Below are positions 9,511-18,607 of a DNA stretch of 64,000 nucleotides, one piece after another. A program made the position numbers and the translations under genes. This DNA comes from Oricola nitratireducens (GTDB taxonomy: Bacteria; Pseudomonadota; Alphaproteobacteria; Rhizobiales; Rhizobiaceae). Where the stretch lies: positions 306,118 to 370,117 of the forward strand of contig NZ_JACZCS010000014.1 of assembly GCF_014904745.1 (NCBI RefSeq), given 5' to 3'. Position 1 is the first letter of the stretch; every line of letters starts with the position of its first letter. The notes under the pieces were generated by a model. It was not told the DNA's origin. It did not search any database and saw nothing but the letters and a program-made list of their open reading frames with translations.

Positions 9511-10122
9511 CTAGCGCGCGGTCAGCGCCAGTTTCGCGCCCAGCGCGACGAAGGCGGCGGCGAAGCTGCGCCGCATCCAGGCCATGATGCGCGCGCTTCC
9601 CAAGACGCGGGCACGCACGGCCGAGGCGGCGAAACCGTAGCCGGCGAAAACGACGAAGGTCATGGCCATGAACACGGCGGAAAGCGTCACCATTTCGGCG
9701 AGCGGATGCGCCGCCGCCGGATCGATGAATTGCGGCAGGAAGGCGAGGAAGAAGATCGACAGTTTCGGGTTGAGGATATTGAGCAGCGTCCCGGTGACGG
9801 CGATGCGCGGCAGGCTTCCCGCCTCGTCGCCCGCTTCGACCCTGAGCGCGCCTCGGTCGCGGATCGTCTGCCAGGCAAGCCACAGCAGATAAGCAACGCC
9901 GGCGAATTTCACCGTCTGGAACGCAATCGCGCTTGCATGCAGGATCGCGGCGACGCCGAGGATCGCCGCCGTCATGTGCGGCACGATGCCGAGCGTGCAG
10001 CCGAAGGCCGCCGCGACGCTGGCAAGGCGTCCGCGCGCCAGCGCGACGGCAAGCGTGTAGATGACGCCGGTGCCGGGCGCGATGACGACGATCAGGGCGG
10101 TCAGAAGGAATTCGGGGGACAT
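9511..10122 (-). CDS. LysE family amino-acid exporter
   Basis: Inner-membrane exporter of 203 aa with six hydrophobic segments. The N-terminus FLLTALIVVIAPGTGVIYTLAVALARG carries the PGP-like turn of the LysE/RhtB superfamily, and LNPKLSIFFLAFLPQFID is the conserved central loop (the NPK motif). The start at 10122 is chosen over an ATG five codons upstream because GAGGAG lies 5 bp before it. Substrate is probably an amino acid or derivative, not identifiable here. It forms an operon with the downstream yjbQ gene. Confidence 0.9.
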   Translation of the reverse strand: MSPEFLLTALIVVIAPGTGVIYTLAVALARGRLASVAAAFGCTLGIVPHMTAAILGVAAILHASAIAFQTVKFAGVAYLLWLAWQTIRDRGALRVEAGDEAGSLPRIAVTGTLLNILNPKLSIFFLAFLPQFIDPAAAHPLAEMVTLSAVFMAMTFVVFAGYGFAASAVRARVLGSARIMAWMRRSFAAAFVALGAKLALTAR

Positions 10123-10202
10123 CGGCTCTCCTCGCATTTCGGTCGCGAAACGCTAGCCGCCGCAGACGACGTGTCAATGGTCTCTTCCCGGACCTCTCCC
10201 GG

Positions 10203-10817
10203 TCAGGCCTTTTTCACCGGCTGGCGCAGTACCGTCTTCAATTTTTCCGGCGCGACCTTGCGCGGATCGCCCAGATAGATCTCGTGGTGATGGCCGTTCG
10301 GCACCAATCCGTTCTCCGGCATAAAATCGTTGTGCATCCGGGCGATTGTCGGCGCCTCTGCGCTGTAGGGGCCGATATGCATGGTCTGCACCGACAGACC
10401 CTCGTCGTAATCCTCGAGGCGCAGGGTTGACGGCGGATCGCCGAGCTTGCCGCGCGCCTTTTCGATGCCGGCATCGATCATCTCCTGCGTGATCCAGTCA
10501 GGCTGCATGATCATCATGGTCCAGAGCCACTCGGCCCGGTCGCCGCTCGCGAACGCCGTCATGTCCTCGGCCCACCACAGGCCCTCCAGCGGTGCGACGG
10601 TGTAATCCTTGCCGAGGTCTTTCTTCGAGGCGAACTTGACGGGATAGCTGACCGAATAAAGCCATTCGACCGCGCGGGCATAGTCCGGCGCGGTGTTGGG
10701 ATCGCCCTTGCCGTCGATCTTCAGGAACCGCATGCGCGGCACCTCGACAAGGGTGAATTTGCCCGCCGGCGGCTGCCACAGCGCCTTCATCGTCTTCTTG
10801 AAATCGATCTTTTCCAT
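10203..10817 (-). CDS. GyrI-like domain protein (small-molecule binding)
   Basis: Soluble protein of 204 aa of the GyrI-like/SHOCT-adjacent family. Features include PRMRFLKIDGKGDPN near the N-terminus, LEGLWWAEDM with paired tryptophans, and the C-terminal SVQTMHIGPYSAEAPTI with GLVPNGHHHEIYLGDPRK. Such domains bind hydrophobic small molecules, and some hydrolyse cyclopropanoids. AGGGGAG upstream selects the ATG at 10817. It is divergent from another GyrI-like gene at 10948, so one 130-bp region drives both. Confidence 0.85.
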   Translation of the reverse strand: MEKIDFKKTMKALWQPPAGKFTLVEVPRMRFLKIDGKGDPNTAPDYARAVEWLYSVSYPVKFASKKDLGKDYTVAPLEGLWWAEDMTAFASGDRAEWLWTMMIMQPDWITQEMIDAGIEKARGKLGDPPSTLRLEDYDEGLSVQTMHIGPYSAEAPTIARMHNDFMPENGLVPNGHHHEIYLGDPRKVAPEKLKTVLRQPVKKA

Positions 10818-10947
10818 GCCGGCATCTCCCCTTCGAGACCGAGCGATCGTCGGCCATTCCATGCGCCTTCGCGTTGACGCCGATCAACGACAAATAGCCG
10901 TCATGCGTCGAGGTTATAATTGGCTGTAAAGCGGAAGGAAAAAGCCC

Positions 10948-11415
10948 ATGCCCGACTTCAGGCGCATCGATGTCACAGAACAGCCCTATGTCTATGTCGA
11001 ACGCACATGCGCAATGGAGCCCGCAACGATCAGTGAGGAAATGGGCAAGGCCTACGGCGACGCCATGGCGTTCATCCAGGCAAACGGACTGACGCTGACC
11101 GGTCCGGCGCTTTCTGTATATTACACCTACGATCCGCAAACAGTGACATTTCGCGCCGGTTTCTTCGTTTCGACAGAGGATGCGAAAAAAGCGTCCGGCG
11201 ACGTGAAGGCGGACACGACGCCGGCCGGACGCGTCGTGAACTTCGTCCATACCGGTCCCTATTCGAAGCTCTCCGAGAGTTATCAGGAATTGATGGCGTG
11301 GTTGGAGAAGGAAGGGCTGACGCTTGGTGCGCCGACCTGGGAGGTCTATGTCAACGACCCCGACTCGACGCCGGAAGAAGAACTGCGCACCGAGATCTAC
11401 GTCTCGCTCGCCTGA
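10948..11415 (+). CDS. GyrI-like / AraC effector-binding domain protein
   Basis: Stand-alone effector-binding domain of 155 aa without a DNA-binding part. The motifs VYVERTCAMEP, ALSVYYTYDP and VNFVHTGPYSKLSESYQELMAW match the SRPBCC-unlike GyrI fold, and it ends with the conserved TWEVYVNDPDSTPEEELRTEIY. Such proteins sequester or sense small hydrophobic ligands. GGAAGG precedes the start. The flavodoxin gene follows after 22 bp on the same strand, suggesting a two-gene operon. It is divergent from the other GyrI-like protein. Confidence 0.85.
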   Translation: MPDFRRIDVTEQPYVYVERTCAMEPATISEEMGKAYGDAMAFIQANGLTLTGPALSVYYTYDPQTVTFRAGFFVSTEDAKKASGDVKADTTPAGRVVNFVHTGPYSKLSESYQELMAWLEKEGLTLGAPTWEVYVNDPDSTPEEELRTEIYVSLA

Positions 11416-11437
11416 TCTTTCCAGAAGGACATTTCCC

Positions 11438-11917
11438 ATGCCGAAATTCCTCGTCGTCTATTACAGCCGTACCGGCCACACCGAGCAGGTCGCGAAGGCG
11501 CTTGCCGAAAAGCTCGGCGCGGATCTCGAGCCGATCCGGGAGAAACGCAGCCGGCTCGGTTTCCTGGAATACTGGCGCTCGGGGCGGGAATCCTTTCTCG
11601 GCATCCTGCCGACAATCGAACCCTCGCAACACGATCCGGCCGGTTACGATCTCGTCATCCTCGGCTCGCCGGTCTGGGCGTCGCAGCCGTCGACACCGAT
11701 GCGGGCGTATCTTGCGGCCCACAATAACAAACTGAATTCCATCGCCTGTTTCGTGACGCTGGGCGGTTCCGGCGCGCAAAAAACGCTCGCCCGGATGGCG
11801 GATGCCGCCGGCAAGCCGGCAATCGCCACCTTCTCGGCGACGGAGCGCGAGCTGAAGACGGGCGCGTGGATGGAAGGCCTGGAGCAATTCGTCGGCGCGA
11901 TCACGGGCAAGGGGTAA
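11438..11917 (+). CDS. flavodoxin family protein
   Basis: Cytoplasmic FMN-binding protein of 159 aa. The phosphate-binding loop is at the N-terminus (VVYYSRTGHTEQVAKAL, residues about 6-22), and the isoalloxazine loop appears as LVILGSPVWASQPSTPMRAYL. FVTLGGSGAQKTLARM follows as in NAD(P)H-dependent flavodoxin-like quinone or oxidoreductase proteins. The start is set by AGAAGGA about 10 bp upstream. It probably forms an operon with the preceding GyrI-like gene. The redox partner is unknown. Confidence 0.9.
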   Translation: MPKFLVVYYSRTGHTEQVAKALAEKLGADLEPIREKRSRLGFLEYWRSGRESFLGILPTIEPSQHDPAGYDLVILGSPVWASQPSTPMRAYLAAHNNKLNSIACFVTLGGSGAQKTLARMADAAGKPAIATFSATERELKTGAWMEGLEQFVGAITGKG

Positions 11918-11940
11918 GATCCGGGTCGTCCCACCTCTCG

Positions 11941-11959
11941 ACTGTACCGCCGGTACAGT
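11941..11959. promoter_or_regulatory. 19-bp perfect palindrome, TetR-type operator candidate
   Basis: ACTGTACCG-C-CGGTACAGT has perfect 9-bp arms around one base, sitting 24 bp after the flavodoxin stop and about 190 bp before the GNAT gene. The shape fits a homodimeric regulator such as TetR, but no such gene is adjacent. Confidence 0.45.
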
Positions 11960-12148
11960 AAACCGGTCCGCCGCCGACGCCCGGAAGTTCCCCTTCTCGG
12001 CAAGGCGCTGAATTTTCTTCAGGAATTCGTCACAAACGTACTTGATCACGCGCCTTCTGGCGCCCGGCCGGGAGGATGGCGCATATTTGCCTCACGGCAG
12101 AACCGGCGCGGCCGGATCACGGCACCCGATGCCAGGACGAGGTACGAC

Positions 12149-12751
12149 ATGACCAAACAATCCCACGCACACATCCGCGCGGCGACGCCGCGCGATGCCG
12201 GAATGCTCGCCAAGCTGATCGACATTGCCGGCGAAGGCATTCCCAACTGGATGTGGACGCGGATGGCCGCGGACCGCCAGACGCCGCTCGATGTCGGCGA
12301 GGAACGCGCCCGGCGCGAAACCGGCGGATTCTCCTGGCGCAATGCGCTGGTCGCCGACCGTGGCGGAGAAGTCGCGGCGATGATGCTCGGCTACCCGCTT
12401 GGCGAACCGTCGGCAGCCGACCGTGCAGAGGTCGCCGGACTGCCGGAACCGGTCCGGCCCTTCGTCGAACTCGAGCATCTTTCCGCCGGCACGTTTTACG
12501 TCAATGCGCTGGCCGCGCTGCCCGGACGGCGCGGCTTGGGTCTCGGCACGGCGCTAATGCGGGCGGCAGAGGACAAGGCGGCCGCAACGGGTATCGACCG
12601 GATGAGCATCCAGGTCTTCGAGCAGAACACGCATGCCGTGAAACTCTACGACCGGCTCGGCTACCGGGTCGTCGAGACCCGGCCGGTGCTCTCGCATCCC
12701 TGCCAGCCCTATTATGACGGGCGCATCCTGCTAATGCTGAAGGACATCTGA
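12149..12751 (+). CDS. GNAT family N-acetyltransferase
   Basis: Acetyl-CoA-dependent acyltransferase of 200 aa with the acceptor unknown. It starts with the usual IRAATPRDAGMLAKLID motif. The acetyl-CoA binding motif A is seen as FYVNALAALPGRRGLGLGTALM (the R/Q-x-x-G-x-G/A loop, about residue 125-146), and the C-terminal strand VFEQNTHAVKLYDRLGYRVVE is typical. GAGG precedes the start by about 8 bp. It appears monocistronic. Confidence 0.92.
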   Translation: MTKQSHAHIRAATPRDAGMLAKLIDIAGEGIPNWMWTRMAADRQTPLDVGEERARRETGGFSWRNALVADRGGEVAAMMLGYPLGEPSAADRAEVAGLPEPVRPFVELEHLSAGTFYVNALAALPGRRGLGLGTALMRAAEDKAAATGIDRMSIQVFEQNTHAVKLYDRLGYRVVETRPVLSHPCQPYYDGRILLMLKDI

Positions 12752-12877
12752 CGCGGCTGCGGAAAACCCTGCGATCTGGACGGGTTAGGCGCATCGGATG
12801 GCAATCCGATTCAGGTGTCCTTGGCCGCTACAACGCATCGTGATAGCCATTCGTGCAATCGCTTGCGGAGAACCGGT

Positions 12878-13507
12878 ATGAGCCTCGACACGCTTCTCGT
12901 CTTCATCCCGGCCTGTTTCGCGCTCAACATGACGTTCGGGCCGAGCAACCTTCTGGCGCTGACCAATGGCGTGCGCGAGGGCGTTGCCATCGCCGCCACG
13001 GCGGCGCTCGGGCGCATCGTCGCCTATGCGATCCTGATCGCGATTACCGGCATCGGGCTCGGCGCGCTTCTCGCCGCCTCGGCGATGGCCTTTTCGGTGG
13101 TGAAATGGGCGGGCGCGGCCTATCTCGTCTGGCTCGGCATCAAGCTGGTGCGCTCGCATGCGCAGCTTTCGGATGCCAACGAGGGCGCGATGCCGCACCG
13201 GCCGCTGGCCAGCCTCGCGCGGCAGGAATTCCTGGTCGGTATCGGCAATCCGAAGGCGATCGTGATCTTCACCGCGTTCTTCCCGCAATTCGTGGCGCCG
13301 GACCGGTATCTGGAGAGCTTCGCCATTCTCGGCGCGCTGTTCCTGACCTTCGAGATGTGCGCGGTGGCGGCCTATGCGTTTGCCGGCAAACATCTCGGCG
13401 CCTATGCGCAGCACCCGAAGGCGGCGCGCTGGCTCAACCGGACCAGCGGCTCGATGATGATCGGCTTCGGGCTGCTCTTGGCGTTTGCGCGCCGGCCGGC
13501 GGCTTGA
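12878..13507 (+). CDS. LysE family translocator
   Basis: Second LysE/RhtB-type exporter of the window, 209 aa with about six membrane segments. The N-terminus has FALNMTFGPSNLLALTNG in place of the usual PGP loop, and the family motif GNPKAIVIFTAFFPQFV lies near residue 122. GCGGAG lies 7 bp before the ATG. It is convergent with the hxlR-type gene, with 15 bp between the stops. The substrate is likely a small amphiphilic amino acid or derivative. Confidence 0.9.
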   Translation: MSLDTLLVFIPACFALNMTFGPSNLLALTNGVREGVAIAATAALGRIVAYAILIAITGIGLGALLAASAMAFSVVKWAGAAYLVWLGIKLVRSHAQLSDANEGAMPHRPLASLARQEFLVGIGNPKAIVIFTAFFPQFVAPDRYLESFAILGALFLTFEMCAVAAYAFAGKHLGAYAQHPKAARWLNRTSGSMMIGFGLLLAFARRPAA

Positions 13508-13522
13508 GGGCAGACGACGAAC

Positions 13523-13849
13523 CTACTCCCCCGCCGCGAGACCGGCTCCGAATTCCGCCATGGCGGCGATGACGGGTTCGATGCGGCGGCCGGCATCGGT
13601 CAATTCATATTCGGTCTTCGGCGGTACGGTCGGATAGATGGTCTTGGCGATCAGGCCGGCCTGCTCCAGCATGGAAAGCCGCGCCGCCAGCATGCGCGGG
13701 CTGATCCCGGCCAGCGAGCGCTGCAACTCGCTGTAGCGCTTCTTGCCTGACAGGAGATCGCGCACGATCAGCGTCGTCCACTTGCCGGACAGCACCCCGG
13801 ACGCCCTGGCAACGGGGCAATCGTCATCGCATAAATCATTGATATCCAT
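13523..13849 (-). CDS. HxlR family winged-helix transcriptional regulator
   Basis: Small MarR-like DNA-binding protein of 108 aa. The N-terminal cysteine motif DLCDDDCPVARA and the core LSGKWTTLIVRDLLSGKKRYSELQRSLAGISPRMLAARL are diagnostic, and TEYELTDAGRRI is the wing. Family members sense aldehydes, quinones or other electrophiles, often through the N-terminal cysteine. It is divergent from the small membrane protein at 13951 and probably controls it through the shared 101-bp region. Confidence 0.93.
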   Translation of the reverse strand: MDINDLCDDDCPVARASGVLSGKWTTLIVRDLLSGKKRYSELQRSLAGISPRMLAARLSMLEQAGLIAKTIYPTVPPKTEYELTDAGRRIEPVIAAMAEFGAGLAAGE

Positions 13850-13950
13850 GCGCTTCTCCGGAAAATTTAAGCTATACTTTTTGTAACTACTTCCTTTTTT
13901 ATAGTGCGGTGCCTAGCCTTTTGCAATCATCGGCAAAAGGAGACCTCACG
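13850..13950. promoter_or_regulatory. divergent promoter region of hxlR-type gene and membrane-protein gene
   Basis: AT-rich 101-bp gap between divergent genes. It holds GTTACAAAAAGTATA on the minus strand (TAC/GTA half sites five bases apart), a shape used by HxlR/MarR-type repressors, and a TATAGT hexamer on the plus strand. This is a likely regulator target by position; the exact operator is not established. Confidence 0.35.
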
Positions 13951-14349
13951 ATGACCCGACTGAAAATCCTGCTCTGGATCGTTGCCTTGTCGCAACTCGT
14001 CCTCGGCGCGCTGACCCTGATCGCGCCGGGTGCGTTCTTCGCCTGGATGGGGCTGACCGTCCCGCCGGTCGACAACCAGTACATGCTCGGCATGCTGGCG
14101 GCCCGGTTCATCGCCTACGGCATCGGCATGGCGGTCCTCGCCCGCGCCGAGCGGCCCGACCCGTTCTGGGTCCGCAACATGGTGCTGGTGCAGGCGATCG
14201 ATTTCACCGTCGGCCTTTATTTTGCCGCGACCGGCGTCATCGGCATCGAGACCGCCGCCTTCCCGATGGTGAACGCGGCGATCTTCGGCGTGCTGCTGTG
14301 GCTGTGGACGCCCAGGCAGCCAGCAAACCCGTCCGCGAAAACCGCCTGA
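13951..14349 (+). CDS. small integral membrane protein, 132 aa
   Basis: Four hydrophobic segments (ILLWIVALSQLVLGALTLIAP, YMLGMLAARFIAYGIGMAVLA, VLVQAIDFTVGLYFAATGVIGI, AAIFGVLLWLW) make it an inner-membrane protein. I do not recognise a named family with certainty; it resembles small DUF-type membrane proteins induced beside HxlR regulators. AAAAGGAGA lies 8 bp upstream of the ATG. Its likely control by the divergent HxlR protein is inferred from the arrangement only. Confidence 0.75.
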   Translation: MTRLKILLWIVALSQLVLGALTLIAPGAFFAWMGLTVPPVDNQYMLGMLAARFIAYGIGMAVLARAERPDPFWVRNMVLVQAIDFTVGLYFAATGVIGIETAAFPMVNAAIFGVLLWLWTPRQPANPSAKTA

Positions 14350-14418
14350 GCGCTGCGGCCCGGCCGGCTGCAGCGCCGGCCGGGCTCACCCGCAGATCAC
14401 GGGCTGCATCCCGCTCGA

Positions 14419-14781
14419 TCAGTTCGACCGCGTCCAGGTTTCGGAATCGCACATGGCTTGGCCGATCGCGCAGCCCTTGATCTTGAACGAGTTGCCGGAA
14501 ACAGAAACCGTGCCGTTGAATTTCATGAAGCCCGGCATCGAAGGATGCTTCATCTTCTTGCCCGACCACGAATTGCCAGAGCCGTCCATGCCGTGGCACA
14601 TCTCGAAGCCGGGCTTGGAACCGGTAGTGATCGTGCAGTACAGCTTGCCGCCCTTGATCGACACCTGAACGGTGTCGCCGTTCTTGCGTTTCCACAGACC
14701 CTCCGGTCCGGCGGCATGAGCGGCCGCGACCGAGAGAGCGAGGCCGGCGAGCCCCGCGCAGATTACTTTCGCGTATTTCAT
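14419..14781 (-). CDS. DUF2147 domain exported protein
   Basis: Secreted or periplasmic protein of 120 aa with a clear signal peptide (KVICAGLAGLALSVAAAHA-A). The mature part begins GPEGLWKRKNGDTVQVSIKGGKLYCTI and is rich in glycine and lysine, with four cysteines (KLYC, EMCHG, KGCA, AMCD), matching the DUF2147 beta-barrel-like family. Function is unknown. GGAGGAGA directly precedes the start. It is convergent with the membrane protein to the left and apparently monocistronic. Confidence 0.85.
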   Translation of the reverse strand: MKYAKVICAGLAGLALSVAAAHAAGPEGLWKRKNGDTVQVSIKGGKLYCTITTGSKPGFEMCHGMDGSGNSWSGKKMKHPSMPGFMKFNGTVSVSGNSFKIKGCAIGQAMCDSETWTRSN

Positions 14782-14914
14782 TCTCTCCTCCCGATTCCGG
14801 AGGGGCCTTGTGCCCTCCCCGAGTTGGGCAGGTTAGGCTTTCATATTCCGATATCGGAATGTGGCGATGCGTCACGGCGGAAATCCGCCCGGGACGCCGT
14901 GCCGCCCGACAAAG

Positions 14915-14939
14915 AAAAACCCGGCGCAAACGCCGGGTT
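14915..14939 (-). terminator. Rho-independent terminator
   Basis: AACCCGGCG (14918-14926), loop CAAA, CGCCGGGTT (14931-14939), followed on the minus strand by a run of T (A-run 14915-14919 on plus). It lies 30 bp after the stop of the 77-aa membrane protein gene. Confidence 0.8.
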
Positions 14940-14968
14940 AGACCGTTTCATTGGTACTATGATTCAGC

Positions 14969-15202
14969 CTATTTTGCCGGGACCAGCATCATCGCCAGCT
15001 TCAGGGCCGCGAGGATGAAGGGCGTGGCGTGGAGGAGAAAATCGAAGATGTCGAGCGGGCGTACCAGCGTGCCGGCCGCGAGCATCTTCAGCTTTTCCCA
15101 GATATGCGGCTCGGGGACGAAGGGCGCGAGGCCGAGCGTCAGGCAGGCGATGATGAGCAGGCTCCAGGGGATCTGGTCGAGAAGCTGTGACAGCTGTTCC
15201 AT
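14969..15202 (-). CDS. small conserved membrane protein, 77 aa
   Basis: Starts MEQLSQLLDQIPWSLL, then a hydrophobic segment (LLIIACLTLGLAPF), a short loop VPEPHIWEKLKMLAAGTLVRPLDIFD, and a second segment (LLLHATPFILAALKLAMML), giving two membrane helices. Near-identical small proteins are frequent in proteobacteria and are often labelled 'RND transporter' in databases, but that name is not supported by size or fold. The function is unknown. A strong terminator follows the gene. Confidence 0.75.
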   Translation of the reverse strand: MEQLSQLLDQIPWSLLIIACLTLGLAPFVPEPHIWEKLKMLAAGTLVRPLDIFDFLLHATPFILAALKLAMMLVPAK

Positions 15203-15341
15203 AGGGGCGCGGATCTCCAAATGAAATGGCCGCCGGTACAGCCGGCGGCGTTCAGGCGCATATCGTCCGCGGGTTTTTGAATTTCCACCGCCAAACATGG
15301 CGTTGGGCGCATATGTCGCGGCGGTATCCGCCGGCCGCCAC

Positions 15342-16139
15342 TCACGAATCCGGAAAACCGCGTCGCTTCCATTCGCCGCGCGGCACAGGCGCGCCGACAT
15401 CGAAGGCGAAGGACACAACCCGCATGGCATCCGCATCGATTTCGCAACGAAGCCGAAGATCGTACCATTGCCCGCCGGCCCGGAAGGCGCCGCGGCGCAC
15501 CTCCATCACCGTGCCCTTGTCCAGCCGGTAGGCCGGGAGCAGGTCCGGCCAAAAGGGCTGTGCGGCATGGCGCAACTGCTCGCGCAACTCGCTGGCGCAC
15601 AACTCGCCCGCCCGCTCGCCGCGCGACAGGCCGGCCATTGCCGTCGTCGCGACGATATCGCCGGTCGCGCCTTGCGAATAGAGCCTCTTCGCCTCGGTCA
15701 GCTTGACCGGCGGCTCCGGCGCCGCGACCGCCGCCACTGCGGGGTCCGGCCGGTCGGGCTGCGGCGCCGGCTTGTCGGGCGGCGTCTCCGGCGCGGTCGA
15801 TGCATTGCCGTCATCGGCTTGCCGCGGCCCCGCGTCCTTCTCGCCGAACTCGACCACCGGACGCAGCACCGGCACGGGCGGCGCATTGGCTTGCTTTGCC
15901 GCTGTAGCGGCGTCGGCCTTGGGCGGCGCCTGTTCCGCCGGCTTTTCTTCCGGCTTGTCCGGCTTCTTTTCCGCAGGCGGCGGCACCAGTTCGACGTTGA
16001 CGGCCTGGTCTTTCGGGGGCGCGGGGTTCGGCAGCGGAAAACCGAAGACCAGCAAGGTCACGAAAAGCGCGTGGGCGCCGACCGAGGCAAGAAAGCCCCA
16101 ATCGAATTCCCCCGTCAGCCTCTCGGATATCTGCCGCAT
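15342..16139 (-). CDS. DUF930 domain protein with TonB-like N-terminus
   Basis: Protein of 265 aa with one N-terminal membrane anchor (FLASVGAHALFVTLLVFGFPLP), then a Pro/Lys/Glu/Ala-rich linker from about residue 40 to 145 as in TonB, then a globular DUF930 domain (LCASELREQLRHAAQPFWPDLLPAYRLDKGTVMEV). It is likely anchored in the inner membrane and spans the periplasm. Function is unknown, and no exbB or exbD is nearby. It lies downstream of rpoD on the same strand with a 113-bp gap. Confidence 0.85.
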   Translation of the reverse strand: MRQISERLTGEFDWGFLASVGAHALFVTLLVFGFPLPNPAPPKDQAVNVELVPPPAEKKPDKPEEKPAEQAPPKADAATAAKQANAPPVPVLRPVVEFGEKDAGPRQADDGNASTAPETPPDKPAPQPDRPDPAVAAVAAPEPPVKLTEAKRLYSQGATGDIVATTAMAGLSRGERAGELCASELREQLRHAAQPFWPDLLPAYRLDKGTVMEVRRGAFRAGGQWYDLRLRCEIDADAMRVVSFAFDVGAPVPRGEWKRRGFPDS

Positions 16140-16252
16140 CGCGATATCACTACACCGGCGTTCGAGCGGACAAAATCATATTGCCGGTAGAACGTAAAAA
16201 TCCGGCGGTGTTGCGGCCGCCGGATTTGAAATGTGTGGAGGAAGGTGTCCGC

Positions 16253-18298
<2,046 letters not shown>

Positions 18299-18607
18299 GA
18301 AAGTCTTGTCTCCGGCGACGATGGTCCAAGGCCGCGATCCCGCCTAGTTGCGCCACCAATTTGGTGAGCGCCTATTTCCCGATCCCGCGATTTCCGGAAC
18401 CAGCCTTAGGCGAAGCGTGTTAATTGCCAATTACCCCTATTTAGGCGCACTTCACGCCAATCCAACATGAAGCACGTAAAAACGGTTATATTGACTGACA
18501 ATATTTCCGGGGCCTGGCCCGGTCGCCCTTGATTCCCGTGATTCTCCCCTGCGTCAACACCCCCGCAAGCGAATCAGGTAAAAAACCGGGCGTAACCTGC
18601 CCGAAAA
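18299..18607. other. dnaG-rpoD intergenic region, 309 bp
   Basis: Read on the minus strand this holds, in order, the dnaG terminator (18579-18605), a TTGACG hexamer at 18552-18557 without a good -10 partner, an AT-rich stretch with TATAAC near 18485-18490, and TTAA-N7-TTAC near 18420-18434, a near match to a CtrA-type half-site pair. No open reading frame or RNA gene was recognised. It most likely carries the rpoD promoter(s) and untranslated leader. Confidence 0.5.
18579..18605 (-). terminator. terminator between dnaG and rpoD
   Basis: On the minus strand CGGGC, loop AGGTTAC, GCCCG is followed by GTTTTTT, starting 4 bp after the dnaG stop. The stem is short, but the T-run and position fit a Rho-independent terminator or attenuator. 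Confidence 0.65.

Noticed and set aside
9509..10177. Extended reading of the yjbQ frame upstream into the lysE gene
   Set aside because: The extension runs out of frame through lysE and has Arg-rich non-protein-like sequence; yjbQ starts at 9508 with the conserved family N-terminus.
18420..18434. CtrA binding site in the rpoD upstream region
   Set aside because: TTAA-N7-TTAC is one base off the consensus and stands alone; too weak to list as a site.
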